Assembly (NCBI GenBank): GCA_022837365.1
Contig: JALHHV010000013.1
Coordinates: 1-19,090, forward strand
Direction: 5' to 3'
DNA: 19,090 bases
From: Desulfovibrio sp.
GTDB lineage: Bacteria > Desulfobacterota > Desulfovibrionia > Desulfovibrionales > Desulfovibrionaceae
Below, one piece after another: positions 1 through 10,497 of this stretch. Position 1 is the stretch's first letter, and every line of letters starts with the position of its first letter. A program made the translations under genes and the position numbers. The notes under the pieces were generated by a model. That model had not been told where the DNA came from. It did no database searches and was given only the letters and a program-made list of their open reading frames with translations.

Positions 1-627
1 GGGGACGCTTCCGACGCGGCCCGCCGCCGGGCCGAGCGCGACCTGCGCATCGACCTCGGGCAGGCGGTGCAGGGGGCGCGCTTCATGGGCGACCTGCCCG
101 CCGGGCTGGAACGGCTGGCCGGGCAGGCCCTGCACCCGCCGCTGGACTGGCGGACCCTGCTGCGCCGGTTCATCCGCCAGTGCACGGCCAACGACTATTC
201 GTGGACGCCGCCCAACCGGCGCTACGTGCACATGGGGCTGCACCTGCCGTCCCTGCGCTCGCAGGACCTGCCGGAACTGGTGCTGGTCATCGACAGTTCC
301 GGCTCGGTGGACGACGCCGCGCTGGGCCGCTTCTGCGGCGAGGTGTCCGCCATATTGCAGGATTTCGACACCCGGCTCACGGTCATCTACTGCGACTGCG
401 CCGTGCAGGAAGTGCTGCACCTGACCCGCTGGGACCTGCCCCTGCGCCTGACCCCGCGCGGCGGGGGCGGCACCGACTACCGCCCGGCCTTCGCCCGCGT
501 GGATGCCGACGGCCTGCGCCCGGCCTGCCTGATCTGCCTCACCGACCTTGAATGCAACCGCTTTCCCGCGGGTGGCGACGACGCCCCGCCGTTCGGCGAG
601 GTGCTGACCCTGCACCAAGGAGCCTGA
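1..627 (+). CDS. VWA-like domain protein (DUF2201-type), 5'-partial
   Basis: The reading frame is open from the first base, so the N-terminal part lies outside the window. The visible part has a basic helical stretch, then an LRRFI segment and a von Willebrand factor A-like fold: a hydrophobic strand ending in the metal-site motif DSSGSVD (about codons 97-103 of the visible frame), a Gly-rich GGGGTDY stretch carrying the second metal-site Thr, and a strand ending in LTD. This order matches the C-terminal VWA-like domain of DUF2201 proteins, which are commonly found next to MoxR-type AAA+ ATPases and are thought to act in metal-dependent protein assembly; that role is inference. Members known to me have a PxYPVLW-like strand between the LTD and the closing PFGEV motif. 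Here LTDLECNRFP runs almost directly into PPFGEV, so a short in-frame deletion is possible. The next gene starts 2 nt after the stop, indicating an operon. Confidence 0.75.
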   Translation, partial: GDASDAARRRAERDLRIDLGQAVQGARFMGDLPAGLERLAGQALHPPLDWRTLLRRFIRQCTANDYSWTPPNRRYVHMGLHLPSLRSQDLPELVLVIDSSGSVDDAALGRFCGEVSAILQDFDTRLTVIYCDCAVQEVLHLTRWDLPLRLTPRGGGGTDYRPAFARVDADGLRPACLICLTDLECNRFPAGGDDAPPFGEVLTLHQGA

Positions 628-1005
628 CCATGCGCATCGAATGGCGCATCGACAAGCAGCGGGGCAACCTGCGCCCCGTGCTGCGCTACACCGTGTCCCT
701 GGAACCGCACGAAAAGGCACTGGCCGTGCCCTCGGTGCGGGTGCAGTCCATCATCCCGGAGCCGCCCGATTCGTGGCGGCCGCACTGCTACCCCGGCGAA
801 AGCGAACGCGCGGGCGAGGCCCCCAAGGGCATGTACGTGCTGGATGCGCCCTCGCACGCGGGCCGCGAGACGGAAACCACACTGCGCCTGCCGTGGCGCG
901 AGGACAACGAGTACCCCGAGGTGGAGGCGTCGTTCGCCCTGCTGCGCGACGCCTGCGAGGCGCAACTGACCCGCGCCCACGCCAGCGAGCCCATGAACCT
1001 GCGGC

Positions 1006-2598
<1,593 letters not shown>

Positions 2599-2604
2599 GC
2601 GGCA

Positions 2605-4614
2605 TCACCCGGCGTCCGGAGCGGAATTGTCCGCCGTGGCCGGGCCGCCTGGCGCGTCGTCCGTCCGGCTGGCTGCCTGGCCGTTACGGGGCGGCAGCGG
2701 CAGGGTCACGGTGAAGCGCGAACCACGCGGCTCGCGCCGTTCATAGGCGATGTGTCCGCCGTGGGCGTCCACGATGGACCGGGTGATGGCAAGGCCAAGG
2801 CCGTACAGGCCGCCGCGCGCACCGGCCGCGCGTCCGTGTGAGAAGGGTTCGAACAGGCGCGCCTGCACGGCCTGGGGCAGGCCCGCGCCCTCGTCCTCCA
2901 CCTCGATGACCGCGCGGCCTTGGCGCTCGGTCACCCGCACGCGCACCTCGCCATCCGTGGGGCTGGCGCGCAGGGCGTTGGCCACCAGGTTCGAGACCAC
3001 CCAGGCGAAGCGCTCCGCGTCCAGGCGCACCTTCACGGGCGCCTCGCGGGCGTCCACGGCAAGGCGCACTCCGGTCTCGCGGGCCAGCAGCACGAAGGGC
3101 GTCAGCCAGCGGTCCAGCAGGGCGGGCAGGTCCGCCTCGTCCCGCGCCAGGTGCAGGGCCGAGGGGGTCATGCGGGCGATGTCCATGAATTGCTGGGCCA
3201 GGGTGCGCAGGCGGGCGGCGGCCTCGCGCACCGTTTCCACCAGCAGCCGGTCTTCGGCGTCCAGATTGTCCTTGCGCCGGTCCAGCAGGTCCGCCGCGAG
3301 GCACAGCGACTGCATGGGCGTCTTCAATTCGTGCGATACCCAATCCATCATTTCCGAGCGCAGCCCCTCGCGCCGCCGGGCCTCGGTGACGTCGCCCAGC
3401 AGGAACACCTGCCCGACGACAGATGGGGGGGAGGCGTGCGCGGCGTGCGGTCCGGACCTTTCCGGGTGCGCGGGGGAGTCGCCATCCGCTTTCGGAAGGG
3501 CGTCGCCGCCGACTTCCGCAAGCCCGTGGGCGTCACCGCCGGCTTCCAGCAGCCCGTGGGCGTCACCGCCCACGAGGTCCCGGCGCCGGGCCACGAACAC
3601 CCGCTCCTCGCCGCCTTCGGCAAGGGTCACGTCGCGCTTGCCGTGCAGGCTGGCGTCCAGCGCCGTGCGCAGGGCCAGATAGTTGGGCGCGGCGGTGGAA
3701 AGGTCGGTCCAGGGCATGCCCAGCACCTGCTCGCGCGCAAGGCCCAGCAGCGGCAGCATCCGTTCGCTGACGTGGGCCACCGTGCCCGCGCCGTCCAGCA
3801 CCAGGATGGCGTCGTCGGCCGATTCCAGGATGACCTCCAGTTTGCGCTTTTCGGCGGTCAGGCTGCCCACGTTCAGGGCGTCCAGTTCGCTCAGCCGCCC
3901 CCACAGCCGCGCCAGTTCGTCGAACAGGATGCGCACCTCCAGTGTCTGGGGCGGGGGCAGGCGCAGCGGCGCGCCAAGGCGGGGGCGTTCCTTGAACACC
4001 TCCGCCGCGCGGCGCAGGGGGTGCGAGACGCGGCCCGCGATGGAGTCGGCCAGCAGCACCGCCCACAGCGTGCCCATCAGGAACAGCGCTGCCCCGCCCA
4101 GCACCGTGGCGTCGCGCAGCAGGGTGTTGCGGTCCAGCCGCCGGAACATGCCGCGCTCGTTGACCTGCACCAGGACGGCCAGGGCGGCCCGCAAGCGCCC
4201 ATAGGCGGCGTCGGCCGCGTCGGCGGCAGGGGAGGATTCCTCCCCCCCGGCCGCCTGCCGGAAGTCGCCCCAGGCGGCGCGGATGTCCGCCAGCGCTTGT
4301 GGTTCATCCGGTTCGGTGATGTTGCGTTCCGCCCGGTCCAGCGCGGCCTCGAACGCGGCGGCCCAGCCCGCGCCGTCCCGTTCCGGGTACCGGGCGGGAA
4401 AGCGCAGGCCGTTCATGGCCGTTTCCATTGCGCGCACCCAGGCGATGGAATCGTAGTTCATGCGCACCAGCAGGTCGGGCATGCGCCCGGCGGCGAACAC
4501 CGCGCCCACCAGTACGACGCCCAGCACGCCGAACAGCCCCACCAGGCGCAGGAAGTCGCGCCGGATGCGGCGTTGCAGGGTGGGCAGGGGCGTGGCGTGC
4601 GGGCTGGCGCTCAT
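2605..4614 (-). CDS. membrane sensor histidine kinase with PAS domain
   Basis: The ATG at 4614 overlaps the kdpD stop in an ATGA, giving a 669-residue protein that is translationally coupled to kdpD. It has a membrane segment at about 22-43, an extracytoplasmic region of about 125 residues, a second membrane segment at about 170-190, a HAMP-like linker and coiled region (about 191-260), a PAS domain (about 260-410), HisKA with the phospho-acceptor H428 in SHELKTP, and HATPase_c with N-box N542, DEGAGLP (574-580) and GLYGLGLA (602-609). It should autophosphorylate and signal to the response regulator encoded just downstream. The PAS domain is interrupted by a stretch built from 10-residue repeats (GGDAHGLLEA, GGDAHGLAEV, GGDALPKADG at about 349-378) and a Pro/His-rich linker. 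The protein supplies the kinase function missing from the truncated KdpD, although its periplasmic sensor is unrelated to the four-helix KdpD sensor. The ligand cannot be read from the sequence. Confidence 0.9.
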   Translation of the reverse strand: MSASPHATPLPTLQRRIRRDFLRLVGLFGVLGVVLVGAVFAAGRMPDLLVRMNYDSIAWVRAMETAMNGLRFPARYPERDGAGWAAAFEAALDRAERNITEPDEPQALADIRAAWGDFRQAAGGEESSPAADAADAAYGRLRAALAVLVQVNERGMFRRLDRNTLLRDATVLGGAALFLMGTLWAVLLADSIAGRVSHPLRRAAEVFKERPRLGAPLRLPPPQTLEVRILFDELARLWGRLSELDALNVGSLTAEKRKLEVILESADDAILVLDGAGTVAHVSERMLPLLGLAREQVLGMPWTDLSTAAPNYLALRTALDASLHGKRDVTLAEGGEERVFVARRRDLVGGDAHGLLEAGGDAHGLAEVGGDALPKADGDSPAHPERSGPHAAHASPPSVVGQVFLLGDVTEARRREGLRSEMMDWVSHELKTPMQSLCLAADLLDRRKDNLDAEDRLLVETVREAAARLRTLAQQFMDIARMTPSALHLARDEADLPALLDRWLTPFVLLARETGVRLAVDAREAPVKVRLDAERFAWVVSNLVANALRASPTDGEVRVRVTERQGRAVIEVEDEGAGLPQAVQARLFEPFSHGRAAGARGGLYGLGLAITRSIVDAHGGHIAYERREPRGSRFTVTLPLPPRNGQAASRTDDAPGGPATADNSAPDAG
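3491..3580. repeat. 30-bp tandem repeat, about three units, within the histidine kinase PAS domain
   Basis: Bases 3521-3540 recur identically at 3551-3570 with a 30-bp period, and 3491-3520 is a diverged third unit. The repeats encode GGDAHGLLEA, GGDAHGLAEV and GGDALPKADG in the kinase, so length changes would keep the frame. Confidence 0.85.
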
Positions 4615-5738
4615 GGAGCCTCCCGGGGGGTGGTGTTGACGATGTGCACGTCCACCCCCACCGCCTCGTGCAGGAAATCGAGGATGAACGAGCCGCGCAG
4701 CCGTTCGCGCAGCGGCGACAGGCGCGACTTGCCGAACACCGCGTGGCGCACGTTGCGCTCGCTGGCGAAGTTCACCAGCGCCACGGGCACGTCGTGGTCT
4801 TCCAGCTGCACCACCTCGGCCCCCAGCAGGGCGGCCAGGCGCAGGTTGTTCTGCAGCACGCGCTGCAACCCCGCGTCGATGCGGGTGGGGGTTTCGCTGG
4901 GGCGGCGCACGTACACCACGTAGCACGGCGAGCCGAACTGGCTGGCCATGCGCATGCCCCGGCGGATCAGGGTTTCCGCGTCGGTGGGGTCGGAACTGAG
5001 GGCCACCATCACCGCCTCCACGGCGTCTCCGGCGGCCTCGCGCGACAGCAGCCCCTGCTCGGCGATCTTGCGCACCTGGTCGCCCGACGCCTCGCGCAGG
5101 CACAGTTCGCGCAGCAGCGACAGGTTCTGGTAGGTGAAGAAGCCCATCAGCGCCCGCTCGGCCTGCTCCGGCCCGTAGATCTTGCCCAGACGCAGCCGCT
5201 CGCGCAGTTCTTCCTTGGTCACGTCCACGTTGACCACCTGGTCGGCGCGGTGCAGCACCGCGTCGGGCAGGCGTTCGCGCACCGGGATGCCGGTCACCGT
5301 CTCCACCCGTTCCGCCACCGATTCCAGGTGCTGCACGTTGAGGGTGGTGATGACGTTGATACCCGCCTCCATGATGTCCAGCACGTCGCGGTAGCGCTTG
5401 GGGTTGGGCGAGCCCGTGGCGTTGGTGTGGGCCAGTTCGTCCACCAGGGCCACCTGCGGGCGGCGGGCCAGCACGGCGGGCACGTCCACCTCGGGGAACA
5501 GGGCGTCGTCCGCCCGGCACAGGCGCGGGGGCACCACCTCCAGCCCGTCCATGAGGGCGGCGGTTTCCGGGCGGCGGTGGGGCTCCACGTAGCCGATGGC
5601 CACGTCGAACCCGGCCTGGCGCAGCCGGTGGCCTTCCTGGAGCATGGCGTAGGTCTTGCCCACGCCCGCCGCGTAGCCAAGGTAGACCTTCAGCGAGCCC
5701 TGCCGCTTGCGGGCCAGGAGTTCGGCGAAACCTTCCAT
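4611..5738 (-). CDS. kdpD: truncated KdpD: KdpD and universal-stress domains only
   Basis: The protein is 375 residues, whereas canonical KdpD is roughly 900. The KdpD domain has Walker A GYAAGVGKT (21-29), a Walker B-like VDELAHTN (99-106) and the conserved NVQHLES (134-140). A universal-stress (Usp) domain covers about 243-368. The DUF4118 four-helix membrane region, GAF and kinase domains are all absent, and the frame closes cleanly by overlapping the start of a separate histidine kinase. It therefore looks like a stable split architecture rather than a broken gene. I recall the same order (KdpD-Usp protein, histidine kinase, sigma-54 regulator) from other Desulfovibrio genomes but could not check it. 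The likely role is a cytoplasmic K+ or nucleotide-sensing module that modulates the neighbouring kinase (inference). The ATG at 5738 has AAGGGG about 6 nt upstream. Confidence 0.9.
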   Translation of the reverse strand: MEGFAELLARKRQGSLKVYLGYAAGVGKTYAMLQEGHRLRQAGFDVAIGYVEPHRRPETAALMDGLEVVPPRLCRADDALFPEVDVPAVLARRPQVALVDELAHTNATGSPNPKRYRDVLDIMEAGINVITTLNVQHLESVAERVETVTGIPVRERLPDAVLHRADQVVNVDVTKEELRERLRLGKIYGPEQAERALMGFFTYQNLSLLRELCLREASGDQVRKIAEQGLLSREAAGDAVEAVMVALSSDPTDAETLIRRGMRMASQFGSPCYVVYVRRPSETPTRIDAGLQRVLQNNLRLAALLGAEVVQLEDHDVPVALVNFASERNVRHAVFGKSRLSPLRERLRGSFILDFLHEAVGVDVHIVNTTPREAP

Positions 5739-5763
5739 AGTTTCCCCTTCGACCGCGCGGCGG

Positions 5764-5871
5764 CCTTTTGCCCACCGGCGGCGTCAGATGCGCCTTTTAC
5801 TCCGGTCACGCACATTAGAGTGCGCTCGCCTTCGTAAAAGGCGCATCTTCCTTGCCGGTGAACAAAAATCC
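5764..5871. repeat. structured palindromic repeat, copy 1
   Basis: This ~108 bp element is a nested imperfect palindrome: TTTTG (5766-5770) with CAAAA (5863-5867); CACCGGC (5773-5779) with GCCGGTG (5854-5860); a perfect 15-bp stem 5786-5800 with 5834-5848; and CGCAC (5809-5813) with GTGCG (5820-5824) around a 6-nt loop. Copy 2 at 15743-15851 has the same layout with different but still complementary stems. Between the copies TCCGGTCACG, CTCxCCTTC (with a one-base length difference) and GAACAAAAATCC are conserved. It is not a classical intrinsic terminator because neither strand has a T run right after the stem. Confidence 0.85.
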
Positions 5872-5931
5872 TGTCGCGCGTGGCATGCAGTGTGCGCAGG
5901 CCGCCGGATAGCCCTCATGGTACGCATACCG

Positions 5932-5947
5932 CGCAATCGGCGGCCCT
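5932..5947 (-). promoter_or_regulatory. weak sigma-54-like -24/-12 match upstream of kdpD
   Basis: Read on the minus strand the site is AGGGCCGCCGATTGCG. It keeps the invariant GG-N10-GC spacing and a full TTGC at -12, but the -24 box departs from TGGCAC. It could give kdpD, the kinase and the regulator their own transcript. The match overlaps an inverted repeat, and such spacing occurs by chance in GC-rich DNA. Confidence 0.25.
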
Positions 5948-5982
5948 TCAGTTTTTTGAAAGCCTATGTCGCGCGGGGTGTC

Positions 5983-6576
5983 CTAGTTGCCTTCTGCCCG
6001 TCCGCCCGCCAGTGCATCAAGCGCCAGGTTCAGGCGCAGCACGTTGACGCGCGGTTCGCCCAACAGGCCCAGTTCCGGCCCTTCCACGTGCGCATCCACC
6101 AGCGCGGCCACCGTGTTCACGGGCAGGCCGCGCGCGGCGGCCACCCGGGCCACCTGCATGGCCACGCCCTGCGGGCTCACGTGCGGGTCCAGCCCGCTGG
6201 CCGACGCGGTGACCATGTCGGCCGGAAGGGGGGCCGTCCAGTCCGGATTTTCCGCGCGCAGGGCGGCGACGTCCGTCCGCATCCTGTCCGCCAGCGCGCG
6301 GCTGGTGGGACCCAGGTTGGACCCACCCGAGGCCGAGGCGTCGTAGCCGCCGTCCCCGGCGGCTGAGGGGCGGCCGTGGAAGTATCCGGCCCCGGTGAAG
6401 TTCTGGCCGATCAGTTCCGACCCGGCCACCCGGCCATCCACGAGAACGGGCGAGCCGTTGGCCTTATGGGGCAGCAGGGCCTGCGCCGCACCGGTGACCA
6501 GTACAGGGTACGCGCCGCACAGCACGGCCGCAAGCAGCAGGGTGACCACCAGCGATTGCCTGACGAGGGTGAGCAT
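5983..6576 (-). CDS. kdpC: potassium-transporting ATPase subunit KdpC
   Basis: The 197-residue protein is close to the usual length of about 190. One N-terminal membrane segment (about 7-30, [20 protein letters not shown]) anchors it, followed by the KdpC signatures GSELIGQNF, a YFHGRPSAA segment, [10 protein letters not shown] and, near the C-terminus, [30 protein letters not shown]. KdpC is the small subunit that helps assemble the KdpFABC complex and supports ATP-driven, high-affinity K+ uptake in the inner membrane. The ATG at 6576 is preceded by AAAGGAGA at ideal spacing, and kdpB ends 21 nt upstream, so the genes form one operon. A 244 bp gap holding a structured repeat separates it from kdpD downstream. 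Confidence 0.96.
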   Translation of the reverse strand: MLTLVRQSLVVTLLLAAVLCGAYPVLVTGAAQALLPHKANGSPVLVDGRVAGSELIGQNFTGAGYFHGRPSAAGDGGYDASASGGSNLGPTSRALADRMRTDVAALRAENPDWTAPLPADMVTASASGLDPHVSPQGVAMQVARVAAARGLPVNTVAALVDAHVEGPELGLLGEPRVNVLRLNLALDALAGGRAEGN

Positions 6577-6597
6577 GGGAATCTCCTTTGCCCGCCG

Positions 6598-8706
6598 CTA
6601 CACCAGCCCCAGGGCGGTGATCAGCAGGTCGATGCACTTGATGCCGACGAACGGGGCCACCAGCCCGCCAAGGCCGTACACCAGCAGGTTGGCGCGCAGG
6701 GCCTGCGCCGTCCCGCGCGGGCGGTAGCGCACCCCGCGCAGGGCCAGCGGGATGAGCGCCACGATGATCAGCGCGTTGAAGATCACGGCCGAGAGCACGG
6801 CGCTTTCCGGGCTGGACAGGCGCATCAGATCCAGCGCGCCCAGTTGCGGCAGCGATGCGGCGAACAGCGCGGGAATGATGGCGAAGTACTTGGCCACGTC
6901 GTTGGACACGCTGAAGGTGGTCAGCGCCCCCCGCGTGATCAGCAACTGCTTGCCGATCTCCACGATTTCGATGAGTTTGGTGGGGTCGGAGTCCAGGTCG
7001 ATCATGTTGCCCGCCTCGCGCGCGGCCTGGGTGCCGGTGTTCATCACCAGCCCCACGTCGGACTGGGCCAGCGCGGGCGCGTCGTTGGTGCCGTCGCCGG
7101 ACATGGCCACCAGCCGCCCGCCCTTCTGCAGGTCCGCGATGAGGTGCAGCTTGTCTTCCGGTTTCGCCTCGGCAAGGAAGTCGTCCACGCCCGCCTCGGC
7201 GGCGATGGCCTTGGCCGTCAGCCGGTTGTCGCCGGTGATCATCACCGTGCGGATGCCCATGGCCCGGATGCGCTCGAAACGGTCGCGCATGCCCGGCTTC
7301 ACCACGTCCTTCAGGTGGATGACGCCCAGCACGCCCGCCACGGTGGATGCCACCACCAGCGGGGTGCCGCCCCGGCTGGCGATGGCGTCGGCCGCGCGGT
7401 GGGCTTCCTCGCGCCGGGCGGCGGCGTCCTGGTTGGACATGCCGGGAAACGCCAGCCCGTCCACCCAGGCCAGCACCGCGTCCGCCGCGCCCTTGCGCAG
7501 TTGGCGGTCGGGCAGGTCGATGCCGCTCATGCGGGTCTGTGCGGTGAAGGGGATGCGCGTGGCCTGCCCCGATCCGCCGGGCAGGGGGGACAGGGCGGAC
7601 AGGGTGGACCGGCTTGCCTCGCCCGTCTCGCCGCCCTGCTGCCGCGCCAGGTCCACGATGGACCGGCCTTCGGGCGTCTCGTCGCCGGACGAGGCCAGCA
7701 GCGCGGCGCGCACCAGTTCCGCCCGGTCCACGCCGGGCAGGGGCACGAAGTCCGCAGCCATGCGGTTGCCCAGGGTGATGGTGCCGGTCTTGTCCAGCAG
7801 CAGCACGTCCACGTCGCCCGCCGCCTCCACCGCGCGGCCGGACATGGCCAGCACGTTGCGCCGCAGCAGGCGGTCCATGCCCGCGATGCCGATGGCCGCC
7901 AGCAGCCCGCCGATGGTGGTGGGGATCAGGCACACCAGCAGGGCCACCAGCACCACCACGCCCAGGTTGGCGCCGTGGAACAGGGCGAACGGCTTCAGGG
8001 TGACCACCGCCAGCAGAAAGACGATGGTCAGCCCGGCCAGCAGGATGTTCAGGGCGATCTCGTTGGGGGTCTTCTGGCGTTCCGCGCCTTCCACCAGGGC
8101 AATCATCCGGTCCAGGAACGACTTGCCCGGCTCCTGCGTCACGCGGATCACCAGCCGGTCGGAGAGCACCGTGGTGCCGCCGGTGACCGCGCTGCGGTCG
8201 CCGCCGGACTCGCGCACCACCGGGGCCGATTCGCCGGTGATGGCCGATTCGTCCACGGCCGCGGCGCCTTCCATCACGGTGCCGTCGGCGGGGATCATCC
8301 GGCCCGCCTCCACCACCACGAGGTCGCCGGGCAGCAGGGCCGAGGCGGAGACCTCCTCGGTAACTCCGGCGTCGCGCAGGCGCAGGGCCGGGGTGTCGCG
8401 CCGGGCGTTGCGCAGGGTGTCGGCCTGGGCCTTGCCGCGCCCTTCGGCCAGGGCCTCGGCGAAGTTGGCGAACAGCACCGTGGCCCACAGCCACAGGCTG
8501 ATCTGCCCGCCGAAGGCCGTGCGGGCCGACCACCCGTGCAGGACGAGGTCGTGCGCGAAGGCGGCGGTGGTCAGCAGGCTGCCCGCGCCCACCACGAACA
8601 TGACCGGGTTTCGGGCAAGGATGCGCGGGTCCAGCTTGCGGAAGGCGTCCACCGTGGCGCGGCGGTACAGGGCGGGGTCGTGCGGGAGGGGGCGTGTGCG
8701 TTTCAT
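6598..8706 (-). CDS. kdpB: potassium-transporting P-type ATPase subunit KdpB
   Basis: The 702-residue P-type ATPase hydrolyses ATP to power K+ import by KdpA. Visible motifs are TGES (157-160) in the actuator domain, the membrane motif IPTTIGGLL (261-269), the phosphorylation site DKTGTI with D305, the nucleotide-binding segment KGAADAV, MITGDN (489-494), and [11 protein letters not shown] (536-546). Ser160 of TGES matches the position of the inhibitory phosphoserine known in E. coli KdpB. The protein is about 20 residues longer than the E. coli one. The extra length is largely in the N domain (about 355-382), a Gly/Ser/Leu-rich stretch partly encoded by a 9-bp repeat (GGACAGGGC at 7588, GGACAGGGT at 7597). 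The ATG at 8706 has AAGGAT at suitable spacing, and kdpA ends 18 nt upstream. Confidence 0.97.
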   Translation of the reverse strand: MKRTRPLPHDPALYRRATVDAFRKLDPRILARNPVMFVVGAGSLLTTAAFAHDLVLHGWSARTAFGGQISLWLWATVLFANFAEALAEGRGKAQADTLRNARRDTPALRLRDAGVTEEVSASALLPGDLVVVEAGRMIPADGTVMEGAAAVDESAITGESAPVVRESGGDRSAVTGGTTVLSDRLVIRVTQEPGKSFLDRMIALVEGAERQKTPNEIALNILLAGLTIVFLLAVVTLKPFALFHGANLGVVVLVALLVCLIPTTIGGLLAAIGIAGMDRLLRRNVLAMSGRAVEAAGDVDVLLLDKTGTITLGNRMAADFVPLPGVDRAELVRAALLASSGDETPEGRSIVDLARQQGGETGEASRSTLSALSPLPGGSGQATRIPFTAQTRMSGIDLPDRQLRKGAADAVLAWVDGLAFPGMSNQDAAARREEAHRAADAIASRGGTPLVVASTVAGVLGVIHLKDVVKPGMRDRFERIRAMGIRTVMITGDNRLTAKAIAAEAGVDDFLAEAKPEDKLHLIADLQKGGRLVAMSGDGTNDAPALAQSDVGLVMNTGTQAAREAGNMIDLDSDPTKLIEIVEIGKQLLITRGALTTFSVSNDVAKYFAIIPALFAASLPQLGALDLMRLSSPESAVLSAVIFNALIIVALIPLALRGVRYRPRGTAQALRANLLVYGLGGLVAPFVGIKCIDLLITALGLV

Positions 8707-8724
8707 GGTCGTATCCTTGTCCGG

Positions 8725-10497
8725 CTAGTACAGTCGGCCTTCGAGCATTTGCAGGTGCTCCACGATGGGGCCCAGCGACAGGGCGGGCAGGTAGGTCAGC
8801 GCGCCCACGATGAGGATCACGGAAGTCAGCAGCAGGGCGAAGGTCGCGCCCTCCACGGGGAAGGAGGCGTCGGTGACGGGGCGCGGCCTGCGCGCCGCCA
8901 GCGAACCGGCCACGGCCAGCATGGGCAGCATGACGCCGAAGCGCCCGATGAGCATGGCCGCCGCGGTGGTCAGGTTGAATACGGGGCTGTTGGCGGCCAG
9001 CCCCGCAAAGGCGCTGCCGTTGTTCTGCGCGGACGAGGTGTACGCATAGAGCAGTTCCGAGAAGCCGTGCGCGCCCGCGTTGCCGAGGGCCGTCGGCCCC
9101 CAGCCCACGGCGGCCAGTGCCGTGAAGCCCAGCAGGGGCAGGGCGGGCAGCAGCAGGGCGGCCACGGCCAGGGTCACCTCGCGCCCTTCGATGCGCTTGC
9201 CCAGGTAGTCCGGCGTGCGGCCCACCATCAGCCCGGCCAGGAATACGGTAAGGATGACGAACAACACCATGCCGTACAGGCCGGAGCCCACCCCGCCGAA
9301 GATGATTTCGCCAAGCTGCATGTTCAGCAGGGTCACCAGCCCGCCCAGCGGGGTCAGGCTGTCGTGCATGGCGTTCACCGCGCCGCACGAGGCGTCGGTG
9401 GTGACGGTGGCGAACAGGGAGGAGGCGAACACGCCGAAGCGCACCTCCTTGCCTTCCATGTTCGGGACCGGGGCGGGGATGGGGGCGGGAACCGAGGCGG
9501 CGGCCGGGGCGGGAGCGGATGCGGAAGGGGAGCCGGAGGTCGCGGCCACGGCCTGGGCCATGGCCGGGGTGCCCCGGTACTCGAAGTGGGCCGTCAGCAG
9601 CGCCCCCGCCAGGAACACGGCGGCCATCACGCCCCACACCGTCCAGGCGTGACGCGGACGGCGCACGGCGGCCCCCAGCGTAAAGACGAGGGAACCCGGC
9701 AGCAGGAAGATGGCCAGCATCTGGATGAAGTCGGCCACGGCCGTGGGGTTCTCGAAGGGATGGGCGGCGTTGGCGTTGAAGAACCCGCCGCCGTTGGTGC
9801 CCAGCATCTTGATGATCACCTGCGAGGCCACCGGCCCCACGGCGATGGTCTGGATCGCGCCTTCCGGCGTCACGGCGGCGAACGAGGCGGCGAAGGTCTG
9901 CACCATGCCTTGGCCCACCAGCAGCAGCGCGCCGGGCACGCACAGCGGCAGCAGCACGTACAGGGTCGCACGCACGAGGTCGGTCCAGAAGTTGCCGATG
10001 CCTTGCGCCTCCGCCCGGGCGATGCCCCGCGCCACGGCCATGCACGCGGCCATGCCCACGGCGGCGGAGACGAAGTTCTGGTAGGTCAGCGCCACCATCT
10101 GCGAAAGGTGGCTCATGGCGGTTTCGCCGCCGTAGGCCTGCCAGTTGGTGTTGGTGACGAAACTGACGGCGGTGTTCAGGGCAAGGTCCCACGAGGGGGC
10201 CGGAAAATGCTGCGGGTTCAGCGGCAGCACGTCCTGGAACAGCAGCACGCCGAAGGTCAGGCAGAAGCCCGCCAGGGTGAAGCCCAGCAGGCAGGCGGCG
10301 TAGCGTTGCCACGGGTGGTCGCGGTCGGGGTCCACGCCCCCCGCCGTGTAGATCAGCCGTTCCACCGGGCCGAGCAGGGGATGCAGCCAGGTGCGCCCGC
10401 CTTCCAGCACGTGGTGGATGTAGCGGCCCAGCGGTGGCGAGACGGCGGCCAGGATGCCGAGGAACAGGGCCAGTTGCAGGTAGTCGCGCGGGGTCAT
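8725..10497 (-). CDS. kdpA: potassium-transporting ATPase channel subunit KdpA
   Basis: The 590-residue, multi-helix membrane protein forms the K+-selective channel of the Kdp pump. The four selectivity-filter loops are recognisable: TNTNWQAYGGE (115-125), GTNGGGFFNANAAHPFENP (233-251), TTDASCGAVNAMHDS (366-380) and NNGSAFAGLAANSP (492-505). The start is the ATG at 10497, chosen because the mature KdpA N-terminus (MTPRDYLQ...) begins there and GGAG lies 7 nt upstream; the frame stays open further upstream without a fitting site. It is longer than E. coli KdpA (557), mainly from a Ser/Ala/Pro-rich insert at about 321-345 just before the conserved NMEGKE motif. That insert is a lineage-specific loop of unknown effect. 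kdpF lies 76 nt upstream and kdpB 18 nt downstream. Confidence 0.97.
   Translation of the reverse strand: MTPRDYLQLALFLGILAAVSPPLGRYIHHVLEGGRTWLHPLLGPVERLIYTAGGVDPDRDHPWQRYAACLLGFTLAGFCLTFGVLLFQDVLPLNPQHFPAPSWDLALNTAVSFVTNTNWQAYGGETAMSHLSQMVALTYQNFVSAAVGMAACMAVARGIARAEAQGIGNFWTDLVRATLYVLLPLCVPGALLLVGQGMVQTFAASFAAVTPEGAIQTIAVGPVASQVIIKMLGTNGGGFFNANAAHPFENPTAVADFIQMLAIFLLPGSLVFTLGAAVRRPRHAWTVWGVMAAVFLAGALLTAHFEYRGTPAMAQAVAATSGSPSASAPAPAAASVPAPIPAPVPNMEGKEVRFGVFASSLFATVTTDASCGAVNAMHDSLTPLGGLVTLLNMQLGEIIFGGVGSGLYGMVLFVILTVFLAGLMVGRTPDYLGKRIEGREVTLAVAALLLPALPLLGFTALAAVGWGPTALGNAGAHGFSELLYAYTSSAQNNGSAFAGLAANSPVFNLTTAAAMLIGRFGVMLPMLAVAGSLAARRPRPVTDASFPVEGATFALLLTSVILIVGALTYLPALSLGPIVEHLQMLEGRLY

Larger units (their letters stand above)
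5739..5982. other. kdpC-kdpD intergenic gap
   Basis: This 244 bp gap is much longer than the 18-21 bp gaps between the other kdp genes on this strand. No credible coding frame is seen. It holds the structured repeat at 5764-5871, an 8-bp inverted repeat GGCCGCCG/CGGCGGCC (5899-5906 and 5938-5945) and, on the minus strand, a weak GG-N10-GC sigma-54-like match at 5932-5947. Confidence 0.7.

Noticed and set aside
2605..5775. A single 1056-residue minus-strand frame covering kdpD and the histidine kinase
   Set aside because: Its first part is an out-of-frame reading of kdpD (Arg/Gly/Pro-rich, no domains); true kinase sequence begins at MSASPHAT (4614) at the ATGA overlap with the kdpD stop.
5898..5957. 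GGCCGCCG/CGGCGGCC inverted repeat followed by six Ts as a rightward terminator
   Set aside because: The T run starts 6 nt after the stem, the loop is over 30 nt, and no rightward gene ends here.
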